Shown here in pieces: positions 43,101-52,500 of a DNA stretch of 64,000 nt (positions within the stretch are counted from its first letter, which is position 1; each line of letters opens with the position of its first letter). The position numbers were made by a program, and so were the translations under genes. A model generated the notes under the pieces. It was given only the letters and a program-made list of their open reading frames with translations, was not told where the DNA came from and did no database searches. Source of the stretch: Calditrichota bacterium (GTDB lineage Bacteria > Calditrichota > Calditrichia > Calditrichales > J004); NCBI GenBank assembly GCA_013112635.1, contig JABFGF010000003.1, positions 186,001 through 250,000 on the forward strand, written 5' to 3'.

Positions 43101-43676
43101 GAAATGGTAGCAATCGGTAGCCAATCGGTTGATGAAAACAGCTCGCTAAGCATTTCAGTCAGTGCATCTGATGCAGATAAAGAAGATGAAGGAAAGCTAC
43201 TTGTTTCAGTATCAGGATTACCTGAAGGTGCAGCTTTTGATGCAGCTTCCAATACGATAAGCTGGGCTCCTACATATGAACAAGCAGGTTCATTTACGGG
43301 CATTAAAGCTTCAGTTGTAGATGCTTCCGGTCTATCTGCTGAAACAACATTTAATATTACTGTAAACAATGTTAACCGCCTACCGGAATTAAACGGTCCT
43401 TCATCCGGCGATGTTGAAGCTGGATCAAGTCTAAGTTTAAGCTATAGCAGCAGTGATGCAGATAATGACAATCTAAGCTATAATCTTGATGGTGCACCGA
43501 CAGGTATGAGTATTGATGGCGGTGGTAGTTTAAGCTGGACACCCGGAGATGACCAGGTTGGAAATCACTCAATTACAGTAAACGTTTCGGATGGAACAGA
43601 TACTGCAAGTACTTCTTTGAGTGTTACCGTGACAGCTAAACCACAACCAGTGCCGGCAGATACCACAGGAAATTGA
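40128..43676 (+). CDS. Secreted LVIVD-repeat and cadherin-like/Ig repeat protein
   Basis: A 1182-residue secreted protein. Signal peptide about residues 10-30. Residues about 45-330 are LVIVD-type propeller repeats (LQILDVSDVTKPKEVGNY, GLWIFDVSNPAF). From about 330 on there are nine repeats of about 90-97 residues, each with a VDENAxLxF-type start, a SDPDxED acidic turn, FxWTPxYDQSGxY and a HVNRxP link. These are cadherin-like/putative Ig (He_PIG) domains, often calcium-binding and adhesive. The end (TAKPQPVPADTTGN) is short and has no Por sorting domain, so surface attachment must be by another route or the protein is released. AGGAGC precedes the ATG. Confidence 0.8.
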   Translation: MFFPIKRNAAKLSIVFIMIFLLPVVSLSQQASAEFIIDVSPSKLPSGEQSRDGIKSIFFLNQKLYVTNIWSGLQILDVSDVTKPKEVGNYTTENRSHNSFVVDNTAYLSSELLGVTILDVTNPSSIVEIGHVETDGDASYVVANSQYVYVAEETKGVNIYDVSNPASPKLKGGFDTPGWAWGLFLDGTTLYVADKGGGLIILDVSNPSNPKRLGKYSDMRYAKTVHVEDGIAYVSNGADGLWIFDVSNPAFTNLISKIDVEGYVYHVFKTGNSVFLSNETKKRIDIVNVSNPAKPVKEGDFTTDSKVYGAWKDDVYVFIAADTKSIIVRHNHPPIITKLFNMTVDEDSDLIFSAEAFDQDGDEIYFSIENKPEGSTFDEKSGVFNWRPTYDQSGVYPDIKITVHEKTVSQLTTSTTFNITANHINRAPSMPLVNDGSVAENASISFSLEEGSDPDVEDRGKLVYKSENMPEGAKFDPATRTFSWTPGFDQSGIYTVDFLIEDPLGLLMRDGSTITVSHVDRKPDLVEVEDKQVDENALITFKLEGTDLDKEDQDKLSYVAENLPTGSVFDAATATFSWTPTYDQSGEYDNILFIFKAGALSDSTALKVSVAHVNRSPVMDAIVKQTVDENQPLSFVVSGSDPDVEDAGKFVFSAQKLPEGATFDPTTLTFNWTPTFEQSGEYGEATFVVTDPSGLTDSKAVSISVNHVNRTPDLADITPKTVDENVALIFELAGSDPDIEDAEKLVYTAEGLPEGAVLEGAKFSWTPTYDQSGNYTVNFTVSDGALNVTKSAAITVSHVNRPPVLNEIAKQSVNENAALSFVVSGSDPDTEDAGKFVLSAANLPQGSTFDAATGNFSWTPTFEQSGEFKVSFTNSDPQNLNDQKEVTITVNHVNRTPIFGEQASQTTDENSALSFTLVPATDPDKEDEGKLKYSAENLPDGATFDADSRTVNWTPSFDQSGKHTITFTAADQEFSLKQSVEITVTHVNRAPEMVAIGSQSVDENSSLSISVSASDADKEDEGKLLVSVSGLPEGAAFDAASNTISWAPTYEQAGSFTGIKASVVDASGLSAETTFNITVNNVNRLPELNGPSSGDVEAGSSLSLSYSSSDADNDNLSYNLDGAPTGMSIDGGGSLSWTPGDDQVGNHSITVNVSDGTDTASTSLSVTVTAKPQPVPADTTGN

Positions 43677-43704
43677 TTTCACGGAGATTTAATACACATT
43701 TATT

Positions 43705-43730
43705 AAGCCCCTGAATGGGGCTTTTTTTTT
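43705..43730 (+). terminator. Rho-independent terminator
   Basis: AAGCCCC and GGGGCTT pair around a TGAAT loop and are followed by nine T, 29 bases after the adhesin-like gene stop. Confidence 0.92.
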
Positions 43731-43826
43731 GCAAAAAATTTCTGTAAAGATGCAAGGCAGGGTGTTGATTTGGCAATTTTAAAGTAGTAGCTTTAGCAGG
43801 CTGAAATCGACTTTTGGAAAAAATTT

Positions 43827-44522
43827 ATGAATATTAGTAATAAAGTAGTTGTAATTACCGGTGCAAGCAAAGGCATTGGCCGTGAAGCAGCATTAACGTT
43901 TGCTCAGAAAGGTGCTAAGTTGGCCATTTCTGCGCGTAATGAAAAATTATTAAAAGAAGTTGCTGATCAATGCCCAACAGATGTATTAACATTTGCAGGG
44001 GATATGTCTGATGAAAATGATATTATCAATTTTATAAAAGCAACTTCTAAAAAATTTGGCAGGATTGATATTCTTGTAAACAATGCCGGTCTTGGATTTT
44101 TTAAACCAATTATCGAAACGAGCACTGAAGAATGGGATAAAATGTTTAATCTCAATGTTCGCGGATTATTTATAACAACCCGTGAGACATTGCCGTATTT
44201 GAGAGAAGCTGGCGAATCCGTTGTTGTGAATGTAGCCTCGCTTGCTGGTAAAAATACAAATGCCAACCTGGGTGGTTATTCGGCTTCAAAACATGCAGTT
44301 ATTAGTTTTAGCCGTACACTGATGATAGAAGAAAGAAAAAATGGAATACGGGTTTTAACTTTTTGTCCGGGTTCTGTCGATACAGACTTTTCACCGGCAA
44401 GTGAAGAAAAGAAAGCAAAAAAACTAAAAGTAGAAGATGTGGTTTCATCCATTATTCACATGATTGAAATGCCGCAAAATGCCTTGATTAGCGAAATCGA
44501 TATCAGGCCGATAAATCCATAA
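43827..44522 (+). CDS. SDR-family oxidoreductase (FabG-like)
   Basis: A 231-residue short-chain dehydrogenase. Cofactor motif TGASKGIG (residues 12-19), NNAGLGFF, catalytic Ser in NVASL and Tyr/Lys in GGYSASKHA. It resembles 3-ketoacyl-ACP reductase-like SDRs in length, but many SDRs share this. It is 30 bases from the ornithine aminotransferase gene, but there is no metabolic link. No signal peptide: cytoplasmic. Confidence 0.82.
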   Translation: MNISNKVVVITGASKGIGREAALTFAQKGAKLAISARNEKLLKEVADQCPTDVLTFAGDMSDENDIINFIKATSKKFGRIDILVNNAGLGFFKPIIETSTEEWDKMFNLNVRGLFITTRETLPYLREAGESVVVNVASLAGKNTNANLGGYSASKHAVISFSRTLMIEERKNGIRVLTFCPGSVDTDFSPASEEKKAKKLKVEDVVSSIIHMIEMPQNALISEIDIRPINP

Positions 44523-44552
44523 ATAAATATTTTTTAAAATAAAGGAGCAATT

Positions 44553-45782
44553 ATGAGCGAAACTTTAGAGATGGTGTCTGCTGAAGAAATGACATCACAG
44601 GATTATATTGAAATGGAAGAGCAGTATGGTGCACATAACTATCATCCGCTGGATATTGTGATAGAAAAAGCTGAAGGTGTTTGGGTTTATGATGTTGACG
44701 GAAAAAAATATATGGATTGTTTAAGCGCCTATTCTGCTGTAAACCAAGGCCATTGCCATCCAAGAATTTTAAAAGCAATGGTAGAGCAAGCCCAAAAAGT
44801 TACGCTCACATCCCGCGCATTTAGAAATGACAAACTCCCGTTTTTATATAAAAAGCTTTGCGAATTAGCCGGTGTTGAAATGGTACTACCAATGAATTCC
44901 GGAGCTGAAGCAGTTGAAACAGCTATTAAGGCAGCCCGAAAATGGGGTTACAAAAGAAAAGGTGTTGAATCAGATAAAGCAGAGATTATAGTTTGTAAAA
45001 ACAATTTTCATGGCCGGACTACAACGATTGTTGGTTTTGCAACAGAAGAGCAATATAAAGATGGATTTGGACCTTTTTCGCCAGGATTTATTGAAGTTCC
45101 TTTTGATGATTTGAATGCTTTGAAAAGTGCCGTTAATAAAAATACTGTCGCTTTTATGTTTGAACCAATCCAGGGAGAAGGCGGGATTTTAATGCCGGAT
45201 GAAAACTATTTGGCGCAAGCACAAAAACTATGTAAAGAAAACAATGTTCTTTTTATTGCAGATGAAATTCAAACCGGTCTTGGCCGGACCGGAAAAATGT
45301 TTGCTTACGAGCATTATGTGTCAGAAAAGCCAGATATGTTAATTGTTGGGAAGGCGCTTTCAGGTGGTTTTTACCCAGTTTCTGCTGTACTAAGTAGCAA
45401 AGAAATTTTAGGTGTGTTTAACCCTGGTGACCATGGAAGTACTTTTGGTGGAAATCCTTTAGCGTGTGCTGTGGCTATGGAAGCATTAAATGTAATTGTT
45501 GAAGAAGGGTTGGTAGAAAGATCTGATGAACTTGGCGACTATTTAATCAAAAAACTAAAAACTATTAATACAAGCAAGATTAAAGAAATTCGCGGAAAAG
45601 GGCTTTTTATTGGGATTGAACTTAATGAAGCTGCCAGGCCATATTGCGAAGCTTTAAAGCAGGATGGTCTCTTATGTAAAGAAACACATGAAAATGTAAT
45701 TCGTTTGGCACCTCCTTTGGTAATTGGCAAAGAAGAAATTGATTGGGCCATTGACAAAGTAAAAACAGCTTTGGAGGCATAA
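44553..45782 (+). CDS. rocD: Ornithine--oxo-acid aminotransferase
   Basis: A 409-residue class III PLP enzyme that converts ornithine and 2-oxoglutarate to glutamate semialdehyde and glutamate. It shows [20 protein letters not shown] at the start, [39 protein letters not shown], and the PLP Lys in [16 protein letters not shown]. These segments are typical of RocD/OAT. AAAGGAGC precedes the ATG. An in-frame start earlier is absent. A terminator and a long inverted repeat follow. Confidence 0.92.
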   Translation: MSETLEMVSAEEMTSQDYIEMEEQYGAHNYHPLDIVIEKAEGVWVYDVDGKKYMDCLSAYSAVNQGHCHPRILKAMVEQAQKVTLTSRAFRNDKLPFLYKKLCELAGVEMVLPMNSGAEAVETAIKAARKWGYKRKGVESDKAEIIVCKNNFHGRTTTIVGFATEEQYKDGFGPFSPGFIEVPFDDLNALKSAVNKNTVAFMFEPIQGEGGILMPDENYLAQAQKLCKENNVLFIADEIQTGLGRTGKMFAYEHYVSEKPDMLIVGKALSGGFYPVSAVLSSKEILGVFNPGDHGSTFGGNPLACAVAMEALNVIVEEGLVERSDELGDYLIKKLKTINTSKIKEIRGKGLFIGIELNEAARPYCEALKQDGLLCKETHENVIRLAPPLVIGKEEIDWAIDKVKTALEA

Positions 45783-45801
45783 ATTATTAAATAGGCCATG
45801 T

Positions 45802-45870
45802 TTGATTCCACCACTAATACCTCGCAGTTTTTAACCGATGATTACAAATTCACACTGTTGGTGGAATCAA
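45802..45870 (+). promoter_or_regulatory. Inverted repeat in the purU leader
   Basis: TTGATTCCACCA and TGGTGGAATCAA are perfect complements, 45 bases apart, between rocD and purU. Together with the terminator hairpin (45903-45931) this makes a structured leader, not matched to any riboswitch I know. Confidence 0.6.
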
Positions 45871-45902
45871 GCATTTGATGAACCAAATTGTATTTTAAAA
45901 AT

Positions 45903-45941
45903 ACCATGCTCGTTGCACTCACTGGCATGGTCTTTTTTTTT
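45903..45941 (+). terminator. Rho-independent terminator between rocD and purU
   Basis: ACCATGC and GCATGGT pair around a 15-base loop and are followed by a run of nine T. It ends rocD and lies 22 bases before purU. Confidence 0.85.
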
Positions 45942-45963
45942 GCTAAAAATAATAGGATTTGTA

Positions 45964-46827
45964 ATGACCCTTAACTCGAATATGGCAGTATTATTATTAA
46001 GTTGTCCGGATCGTTCCGGACTTGTTTCCCGTATTACAAATTTCATTTTTGAACGTGGTGGAAATATAATCGATTTGGATGAACACGTTTCTGAAGATGA
46101 AGAAATGTTCACGATCAGAGTGGCTTGGAAAATGGATAATTTTTCAATCTCCAAAGAAGATTTGAAAGAAGCGATAAAACCACTTGCTAAAGAATTCAAA
46201 GCCGAGTGGAAAATACATTTTTCGGAACCCGCACCCAAGGTGGCTATTTTTGTCTCGAAGTTCGATCACTGCCTGCACGATCTTTTGTGGCGTTATAAAG
46301 CAGGAGAGCTGCATTGTGAAATTGCATTAATTGTATCAAATCATTCCGATTTAGAGGACCTGGCAGCATTTTATAAAATTCCATTTCACCTATTTAAAAT
46401 AAATAAAGAAAACAAAGCCGAACAAGAAAAGGCTGAATTAAAACTTCTTCATGAAAATAATATTGATACAATTGTACTTGCGCGATATATGCAAATCCTG
46501 TCAGATAGTTTTTGCCGGGAATATTCAAATCGAATTATAAACATTCATCACTCTTTCTTGCCGGCATTTATTGGAGGAAATCCTTATCGGCAGGCATATC
46601 AGCGAGGTGTAAAAATTATTGGAGCAACCAGCCATTATGTTACGGAAGATTTGGATGAGGGCCCGATTATTGAACAGGACGTGATTCGCGTTTCGCACAA
46701 AGATAGTGTAAAAGATATGGTGCGAAAAGGACGTGACTTAGAAAGGGTTGTATTGGCGCGTGCTGTAAAAGCGCATTTGGAAAAACGCGTTATGGTTTTA
46801 AATAAAAGGACTGTAATATTTGAATGA
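45964..46827 (+). CDS. purU: Formyltetrahydrofolate deformylase
   Basis: A 287-residue hydrolase releasing formate from 10-formyltetrahydrofolate. Residues about 6-75 form an ACT domain (MAVLLLSCPDRSGLVSRI); the rest is a formyltransferase-type domain with IDTIVLARYMQILS, the catalytic INIHHSFLPAFIGG and ATSHYVTEDLDEGPII. I chose the ATG at 45964, since it starts the ACT domain and the earlier frame reaches back over the terminator. The function fits one-carbon balance or purine formate supply. It starts 22 bases after the terminator T tract. Confidence 0.93.
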   Translation: MTLNSNMAVLLLSCPDRSGLVSRITNFIFERGGNIIDLDEHVSEDEEMFTIRVAWKMDNFSISKEDLKEAIKPLAKEFKAEWKIHFSEPAPKVAIFVSKFDHCLHDLLWRYKAGELHCEIALIVSNHSDLEDLAAFYKIPFHLFKINKENKAEQEKAELKLLHENNIDTIVLARYMQILSDSFCREYSNRIINIHHSFLPAFIGGNPYRQAYQRGVKIIGATSHYVTEDLDEGPIIEQDVIRVSHKDSVKDMVRKGRDLERVVLARAVKAHLEKRVMVLNKRTVIFE

Positions 46828-46851
46828 TCAGTCATTAATGTATTGTCAAAT

Positions 46852-46920
46852 CGTCATTCCGAACTTGATTCGGAATCCAAATAAAGAATCAGGGATGCTG
46901 AAACAAGTTAAAGCATGACG
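46852..46920. repeat. Dispersed intergenic palindromic element
   Basis: Outer ends CGTCAT and ATGACG are inverted, and inside them ATTCCGAA and TTCGGAAT pair around CTTGA. About 69 bases long, typical of small non-autonomous REP/MITE elements. Related, less intact stretches lie at 1-16, 2164-2250, about 49427-49512 and 52815-52845. Confidence 0.6.
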
Positions 46921-46953
46921 AATTTACAACAAGGATAAAGCGCCATTATCCTG

Positions 46954-48564
46954 CTAATCCTCCCTGGAAAGATATAACGCTGTAATATCATCACTTTGAG
47001 GAGTTGAACCAGTGAAATTATGTAAATCTTCCATTAACACATCAATAAAACTTTTAGCATCTGGAGGACTGTTTGAGGTTAAAAAATCTTTCAACGGTCT
47101 GTGGTCCTCGTATTCTTCTTCCTCTTCATTCATTGCTTCAGTAACACCATCAGTATAAAAAAGTATAGAGTCACCAGGGTTTAGTACAGATTCTGAGCTT
47201 TCATAAGGAAAAGCCATTTGCATCATACCCAAAGGAATACCGCCCGTGCTCAGCTCATCAACGGTATTATTTTTTCGTAAAATATAGGTTGGGTTATGGC
47301 CGGCATTTACTGATTCTATCACACCTGTTTTTGGTTCGATTACTGCAAAAAAGGCCGTTATATATTTATCCAAAGTGGAAGAATCCCAAATAATGGTGTT
47401 GAGGTTTTGAACAAGAGCAGCAAGTTCAAAAGGATGATCAAGATAAGCATGTACTGAGGCATGAAGCGTACTTACAAGTAAACCGGCGGCAACTCCTTTT
47501 CCGGATACATCTGCCATAATGAACATATATCGCCCGTCCTGAAGGGGAATGCAATCATAAAAATCTCCACCAATAAATTTTGTAGGAATATTTATCCCGC
47601 ATTGATCATATCCCGCAATTTTTGGAAGCTCTTCGGGAATTAATTTTTTTTGAATATCCCCTGCCAGAGAAATTTCTTTTTCAACACGTTCCTTTTCTAA
47701 TGATTGTTTATGAAGATAATGATTTTCCATTGATGCAAAAACCTGTCGGCCAAATGCGTCCAGTAATAATTGATCGGTAGCATCAAAAGAAATAATACCT
47801 GCCCGGCTCTCTTTTTCGTAAAGATAAAAGCAGTACTTTTTTTCGGCAAAGCTGAACTCAGTAGTTATCTGAAACTTACTCTGTGAAATTGATTTGGTTT
47901 TAAACTTAAATGGGAAGAAAATTTTCTCAATTACTTTTCGGCCATTTTTTACCAGCAATAGTCCTTTTGAAGCGTTGGTCAGGGCCAAAACACGCTCCAG
48001 TGCGAGATGAAAAAGCTGGCTATCTTCCTGCAAACGAGCAACCTCAATCCCTGTATCAATAAGGCTGTTTAATTGTAAAACCCTATGGTTAAGCGAGAAC
48101 ACGAGTTGTTTTTCTTTTTTCCGGGACATGAAGGATTGATAGGCACTGCCAAGTTGCTGAAGAAAAAATTGCAATGCTATCTTGTCAAACTCAGTATATG
48201 CAGATTTATCAAGTTTAGCGCCAAGTAAAATTCTAAATATCGCATTATCTATAAGCGGCTGGTTTACAGAAACTTGAAACTCTGGATGGTTCAGATCCAG
48301 AATAGCAAATTCATCTTGTGGACCTAACAACTCCCCATAGCTGTTTTTTGCCTTTGAGAAAAGCATCCGCCAATTTTCCGTTTCTTTGTTTTTGAATAAA
48401 ATTGCGGCATTTACTACAAGCAAGCTGCCACGCAATACATGGAAAAATTTTTTGGCAAGCTCTTCAAGGGTCTTGGCCCGGCTAAGCATATCAAAGGTTT
48501 CCTGAAATGCATCGCTTTGTAGTTCAAGCCGGTCGATTATATTTTGTATAGATTTATCCTGCAT
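46954..48564 (-). CDS. RsbU-like PP2C (SpoIIE) phosphatase with N-terminal sensor region
   Basis: A 536-residue cytoplasmic protein with no membrane segment. Residues about 1-290 hold a GAF-like sensor region (RAKTLEELAKKFFHVLRG and LDTGIEVARLQEDSQLFHLA-type helices). Residues about 295-536 are the SpoIIE/PP2C domain: IGGDFYDC, IMADVSGKGVAAGLL, FYTDGVTEAMN and QSDDITALYL, the metal-binding aspartates of the family. It should dephosphorylate the STAS protein encoded just upstream and so free the kinase partner. It directly abuts the STAS gene. This is the output end of the signalling island. Confidence 0.88.
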   Translation of the reverse strand: MQDKSIQNIIDRLELQSDAFQETFDMLSRAKTLEELAKKFFHVLRGSLLVVNAAILFKNKETENWRMLFSKAKNSYGELLGPQDEFAILDLNHPEFQVSVNQPLIDNAIFRILLGAKLDKSAYTEFDKIALQFFLQQLGSAYQSFMSRKKEKQLVFSLNHRVLQLNSLIDTGIEVARLQEDSQLFHLALERVLALTNASKGLLLVKNGRKVIEKIFFPFKFKTKSISQSKFQITTEFSFAEKKYCFYLYEKESRAGIISFDATDQLLLDAFGRQVFASMENHYLHKQSLEKERVEKEISLAGDIQKKLIPEELPKIAGYDQCGINIPTKFIGGDFYDCIPLQDGRYMFIMADVSGKGVAAGLLVSTLHASVHAYLDHPFELAALVQNLNTIIWDSSTLDKYITAFFAVIEPKTGVIESVNAGHNPTYILRKNNTVDELSTGGIPLGMMQMAFPYESSESVLNPGDSILFYTDGVTEAMNEEEEEYEDHRPLKDFLTSNSPPDAKSFIDVLMEDLHNFTGSTPQSDDITALYLSRED

Positions 48565-48912
48565 TTATGCTAAACTCTTTAGTGCGCTTTCAACTGTAGA
48601 ATCCTTTTCTGCGTAATTAAAAAGACCCATTATAGTTAATGTTTTGTCTATGGCCGGTTCAAGATTTGTGAAAACCAGTTTGCCATCTTCTTCATTTAGT
48701 TTTTCAATAACCTCAATAAGGAAAGAAATACCAATTGAATTTACAACCTTACTTTTTTCAAGATTTATAACTACTTTTTTAATTCCTTTTTCAAAATGTC
48801 CTGAAAATTCAGTGGCAATTTTTTCACCGCCTTCATTATTTACGTACCCAGATGTATGCAAAACAAGAACATCGTTATGCAGCTCCGAGGTGAGTTTGAA
48901 TTCAGCTTCCAT
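48565..48912 (-). CDS. STAS-domain anti-sigma factor antagonist
   Basis: A 115-residue STAS protein like SpoIIAA/RsbV. The phosphorylatable Ser is Ser59 in VVNSIGISFL. Its strands and helices (VVINLEKSK, KLVFTNLEPA) fit the family. It would compete with a sigma factor or other target for the adjacent kinase when dephosphorylated. AAAAGGAG precedes the ATG. It lies between the kinase (12 bases upstream) and the phosphatase (directly abutting), so all three are one operon. Confidence 0.92.
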   Translation of the reverse strand: MEAEFKLTSELHNDVLVLHTSGYVNNEGGEKIATEFSGHFEKGIKKVVINLEKSKVVNSIGISFLIEVIEKLNEEDGKLVFTNLEPAIDKTLTIMGLFNYAEKDSTVESALKSLA

Positions 48913-48923
48913 TGTTACTCCTT

Positions 48924-49340
48924 TTATTGCAAATGTTTTGTAATTGTTATTTTTGTTCCATTCTCATCAGATTCCAATTGGAAATCATCAGACATGGATT
49001 CCATGAGTTTTAACCCCCAGCCTCTTTTGTGGCTTGTACCAAGCTTTTTCTTAATATCAGGCTTTTCAACATTTTCAGGCTTAAAACCCTTGCCGTAATC
49101 GCGCACAAAAATTATAAGCTTTTCCTGGTTTAGGGTAAACTCAACACGCACAACTGGGTTTTTTTGCCCGGAGTGTTCAAAGGCATTGATCACTGCTTCA
49201 GTAACCAACACGTGTGCTTCGCCGATTTTATCATCGGCAATTCCCATGTGTTTGGCCATTCGATCCATACCTTCAATGGCCACAAGCTCAATGTCAGGTA
49301 TTTTGGGCAGGGTCATTTTCAGTTTAATGTTCTCGTCCAT
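48924..49340 (-). CDS. Serine-protein kinase anti-sigma factor (RsbW-like HATPase)
   Basis: A 138-residue GHKL ATPase. N box EAVINAFEHSG, G1 box VRDYGKGF and G2 box RGWGLKLME are present. It phosphorylates the STAS protein on Ser59 and binds a sigma factor or similar partner. I chose the ATG at 49340 with AGAGGTG just before it; a GTG six bases earlier overlaps the site. First gene of the kinase-STAS-phosphatase operon. No sigma factor gene is adjacent, so the final target must be elsewhere or may not be a sigma factor. Confidence 0.9.
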   Translation of the reverse strand: MDENIKLKMTLPKIPDIELVAIEGMDRMAKHMGIADDKIGEAHVLVTEAVINAFEHSGQKNPVVRVEFTLNQEKLIIFVRDYGKGFKPENVEKPDIKKKLGTSHKRGWGLKLMESMSDDFQLESDENGTKITITKHLQ

Positions 49341-49426
49341 TAGCACCTCTTTTTATGAATTCAAAAAATATTAATATCGTTCTCTTTTTAATTAATGACA
49401 AGTAAAACAAGTTTTTATCCTTACGT

Positions 49427-49512
49427 CTTCATGCTGAAGAATGAAGCATCCCCACAGCAAAAACAATGGGATTCTTCACTCCACTGCATTTCTCTCAGAA
49501 TGACTGTGGTTG
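49427..49512. repeat. Degenerate dispersed element
   Basis: CGTCTTCATGCTGAAGAATG through TCTCTCAGAATGACTG resembles the intergenic palindromic family, but less clearly. Confidence 0.35.
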
Positions 49513-49529
49513 CTGAGTTTTTCGAAGCA

Positions 49530-52500
49530 CTACTTAACTTTAATAACCACAAAAGTTACATCATCATCTGGAGCTTCATCATTTACCCAGGATTTCCCAT
49601 TGTTTTTCAAGCGTTCAATAATTTCTTCGGAACTATTTTCAGCTACTTCCAAAAATAGATCATGTATACGTTGATAACCAAATTGCTCACCATTATTATT
49701 TTGCAATTCCGGAAGGCCATCGCTCATTAGTAACAATGTATCTCCAACGTTTAAAGCTGTTTCTTTTATTTCGTATGGAAATTTTTCCATGGTACCAAGC
49801 GGCATTCCTTTAAACAGGTTCTCCTCAACCGTTTTTTTCTTTTTGCTGTAAACGTAGGCCGGCGGCATCCCGGCTGCTGAGAATGTAACTTTATTTCCTT
49901 GAAATTTTAACATGGTCAAACACATGGAAAGTTTGCCAAAATTCATCTTTTTTATGCAGCGTGTAAATTCATGAAAAGAAAACAAAATATCGGGATTAGG
50001 TGCATAGCTGTTAAAAAGCGACTTAGCTGCCGTGACCATTGTTCCGGCTTTCATTCCATGGCCTGTGGCATCGCCAATAACCACGGTAAGTGTGCCATCT
50101 AAGCCCACATGGAAATCGTAATAATCCCCTCCGACCTCAGTTGCAGTTTGCATATAAACTGCTATATCGAGATGGGGCAGTTGTGGTAATTCTTTGGGCA
50201 GCATGGAAAGCTGTAATTGGCGTGCTTCCTCCAGCTCTTTGGATTTGCGTTCATTTTCTGCTTCAGCAACCTGAGCTCGCAATTTAGCTTCTTTAATTTC
50301 AGATGCCGCACGTTCTTTAGCTAATAGACGTCGTCTTTGAAAACGGTCGAATACAAAAACCAATCCGGCAAAAAGTAAAATATAGAGTACATAAGCCCAG
50401 GATGAACGCCACCATGGATAATTAATTGTCACTTTTATTGAAGCGCCCTCCTCATTCCAGTAATTATTAAAGTTGGCCGCCTTAACACGAAAGTTGTAAT
50501 TGCCCGGCGGAAGGTTTGGATAAATAGCGGTGCGTTGAGAACCAACATTACGCCAGTCACTTTCATAATTTTCCAACATATAAGCGTACTGGTTTCGCTC
50601 AGATTTGATAAAATGAATGGCCAGAAATTCAAAAGAAATATCATTTTGGTCGTGCCCTAAAGTTATCTCACTTGCATCATAAATGGATTTTTTAAGTGGG
50701 GCATCCGGGCCTGGTATTACAGATTTATTGGAAAGTTTAAAATCTGAAATAAATACTCTTGGGGGAGTTACATTCTCTTTTATATCTTCAGACTTGAACA
50801 TGGTAAAACCACTGGCCCCACCAAACAGGAATTCACCTTTGGATGTTTTAAAAGCCGCGCCATCGACAAATTCGGTTGAGTGGACACCATCTTTAATGTT
50901 GAAGTTTAGGAACTGTTCTTTGTTAAGATCAAAGCGTGTTATGCCTGCATATGTACTTAACCATAAAAAGCCATTTTCTTCATCACCTAAAATGCCTTGA
51001 ATGGAGTTTGTAGCCAAACCGTTTTTCCGTGTGTAAAAGTTGACAATGCCACTTTGTGGATCATACCTGTTTAATCCTCCAAACCAGGTCCCAATCCAGA
51101 GTATTCCACTTTTATCTATATAAAGGGAATTTATATCGTGATCACTGAGTGATTTATTTTTTTCATCACTAAAACCAATTCTTGAAAACCGGCCTGTTTG
51201 CTGTTCATATTTAAATAAACCCCGGTTGGTACCAATCCATATATTATTTTTATCACCAGTTAACCTGTATATCCTGTTGCTTTCGAAAGAGGTGCTTGGG
51301 AATGAATCGAAAGTAAAATGCTTTATGCTGTTGTTGCTTTGATTATATGAAAACAGACCGTCTTCCCTACCAAACCACAAGATTCCATTTTCATCTTCAT
51401 AAAAATCATGAATGATATTTGATCCAAATTGCTGCATTACAGGTGCTTTGCTGAAACCATTATAATCCGAGTTAAGGTTAAAAAGGTGTCCACCTATGCC
51501 AATCCACAACCTTTTTTTACTGTCCTCAAAAGCCGAAGAAATATAACCACTTAAATTATTGTTGCCATTTATCGGAAACTTTGTAAAATTTTTATCTTTT
51601 CTGTTGAACCGGCTAATGAAATTTTGGTCTGATCCAATCCATATATTTTTTTTATGGTCTTCGGCAAAAAAAGTGGCCCAAGCGGGACCATAACTTTTTG
51701 GATCGCTGGGATTATTTGTATAGGCATGGAATTCAGTTCTTACAGGGTCATAACGGTTTAAGCCATTTTCCCAACCGCCGATCCAAATGGAGCCTGCAAA
51801 ATCGCCGATAATAGAACTGGCAGCTACAAAACTAATACTTGCCGGATTATCTTTGTCCGGAAGAAGATATTGTACATTCTCTGTTTTGGGATTGAAATAC
51901 ATCAAACCGCTAGAGGTGGCCAACCATAAATTATCACTCTCGTCAAAAAACATACCACTAATATCAGAACTGCCGGTTTCGTTTTTTAAAGACTGGATAG
52001 GATATTGTTTAAACACCGTATCGATCGGATTAAAACTTTGTAGTCCATTTTCATGCGTCCCAAGCCAAAGAAGGCCTTTTTTATCTTCAAGAATTGAATT
52101 TACCCCAAAATTTTCTGTACTATTTGGGGCGCGGAAAAAATTTATTTTATGTGTGATTGGATTTAAGCGGCCTAAACCTCTATACCCTCCAAACCAAAAT
52201 TCACCTTTTTTTGAAACAAGAAAGGTTAATATGTTTTGTGAATTAAAATTATCGCTGAATTCATATTTTTTAATCTCTTCTGATTCTTTGTCAAGATAAA
52301 ACAATCCATCCTTGACAGTATCCCAGTTCAACAGGCCCACCCCAAGCCACATGTTTCCATCATTGTCTTCAGAAATAGCCGTAACTGTTAATCCATGGAA
52401 ATAGCCACTGCCGCTATCAGGGGCAAAATCGCTCAAACTATAAAAGCGGAAACTATCGCTTTCACGAATATATTTGTTGAGACCTCCCAGGCCTCCAATC

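Noticed and set aside
45838-45963. N-terminal extension of PurU
   Set aside because: The added 42 residues run over a terminator hairpin and have no family counterpart; the ATG at 45964 starts the ACT domain.
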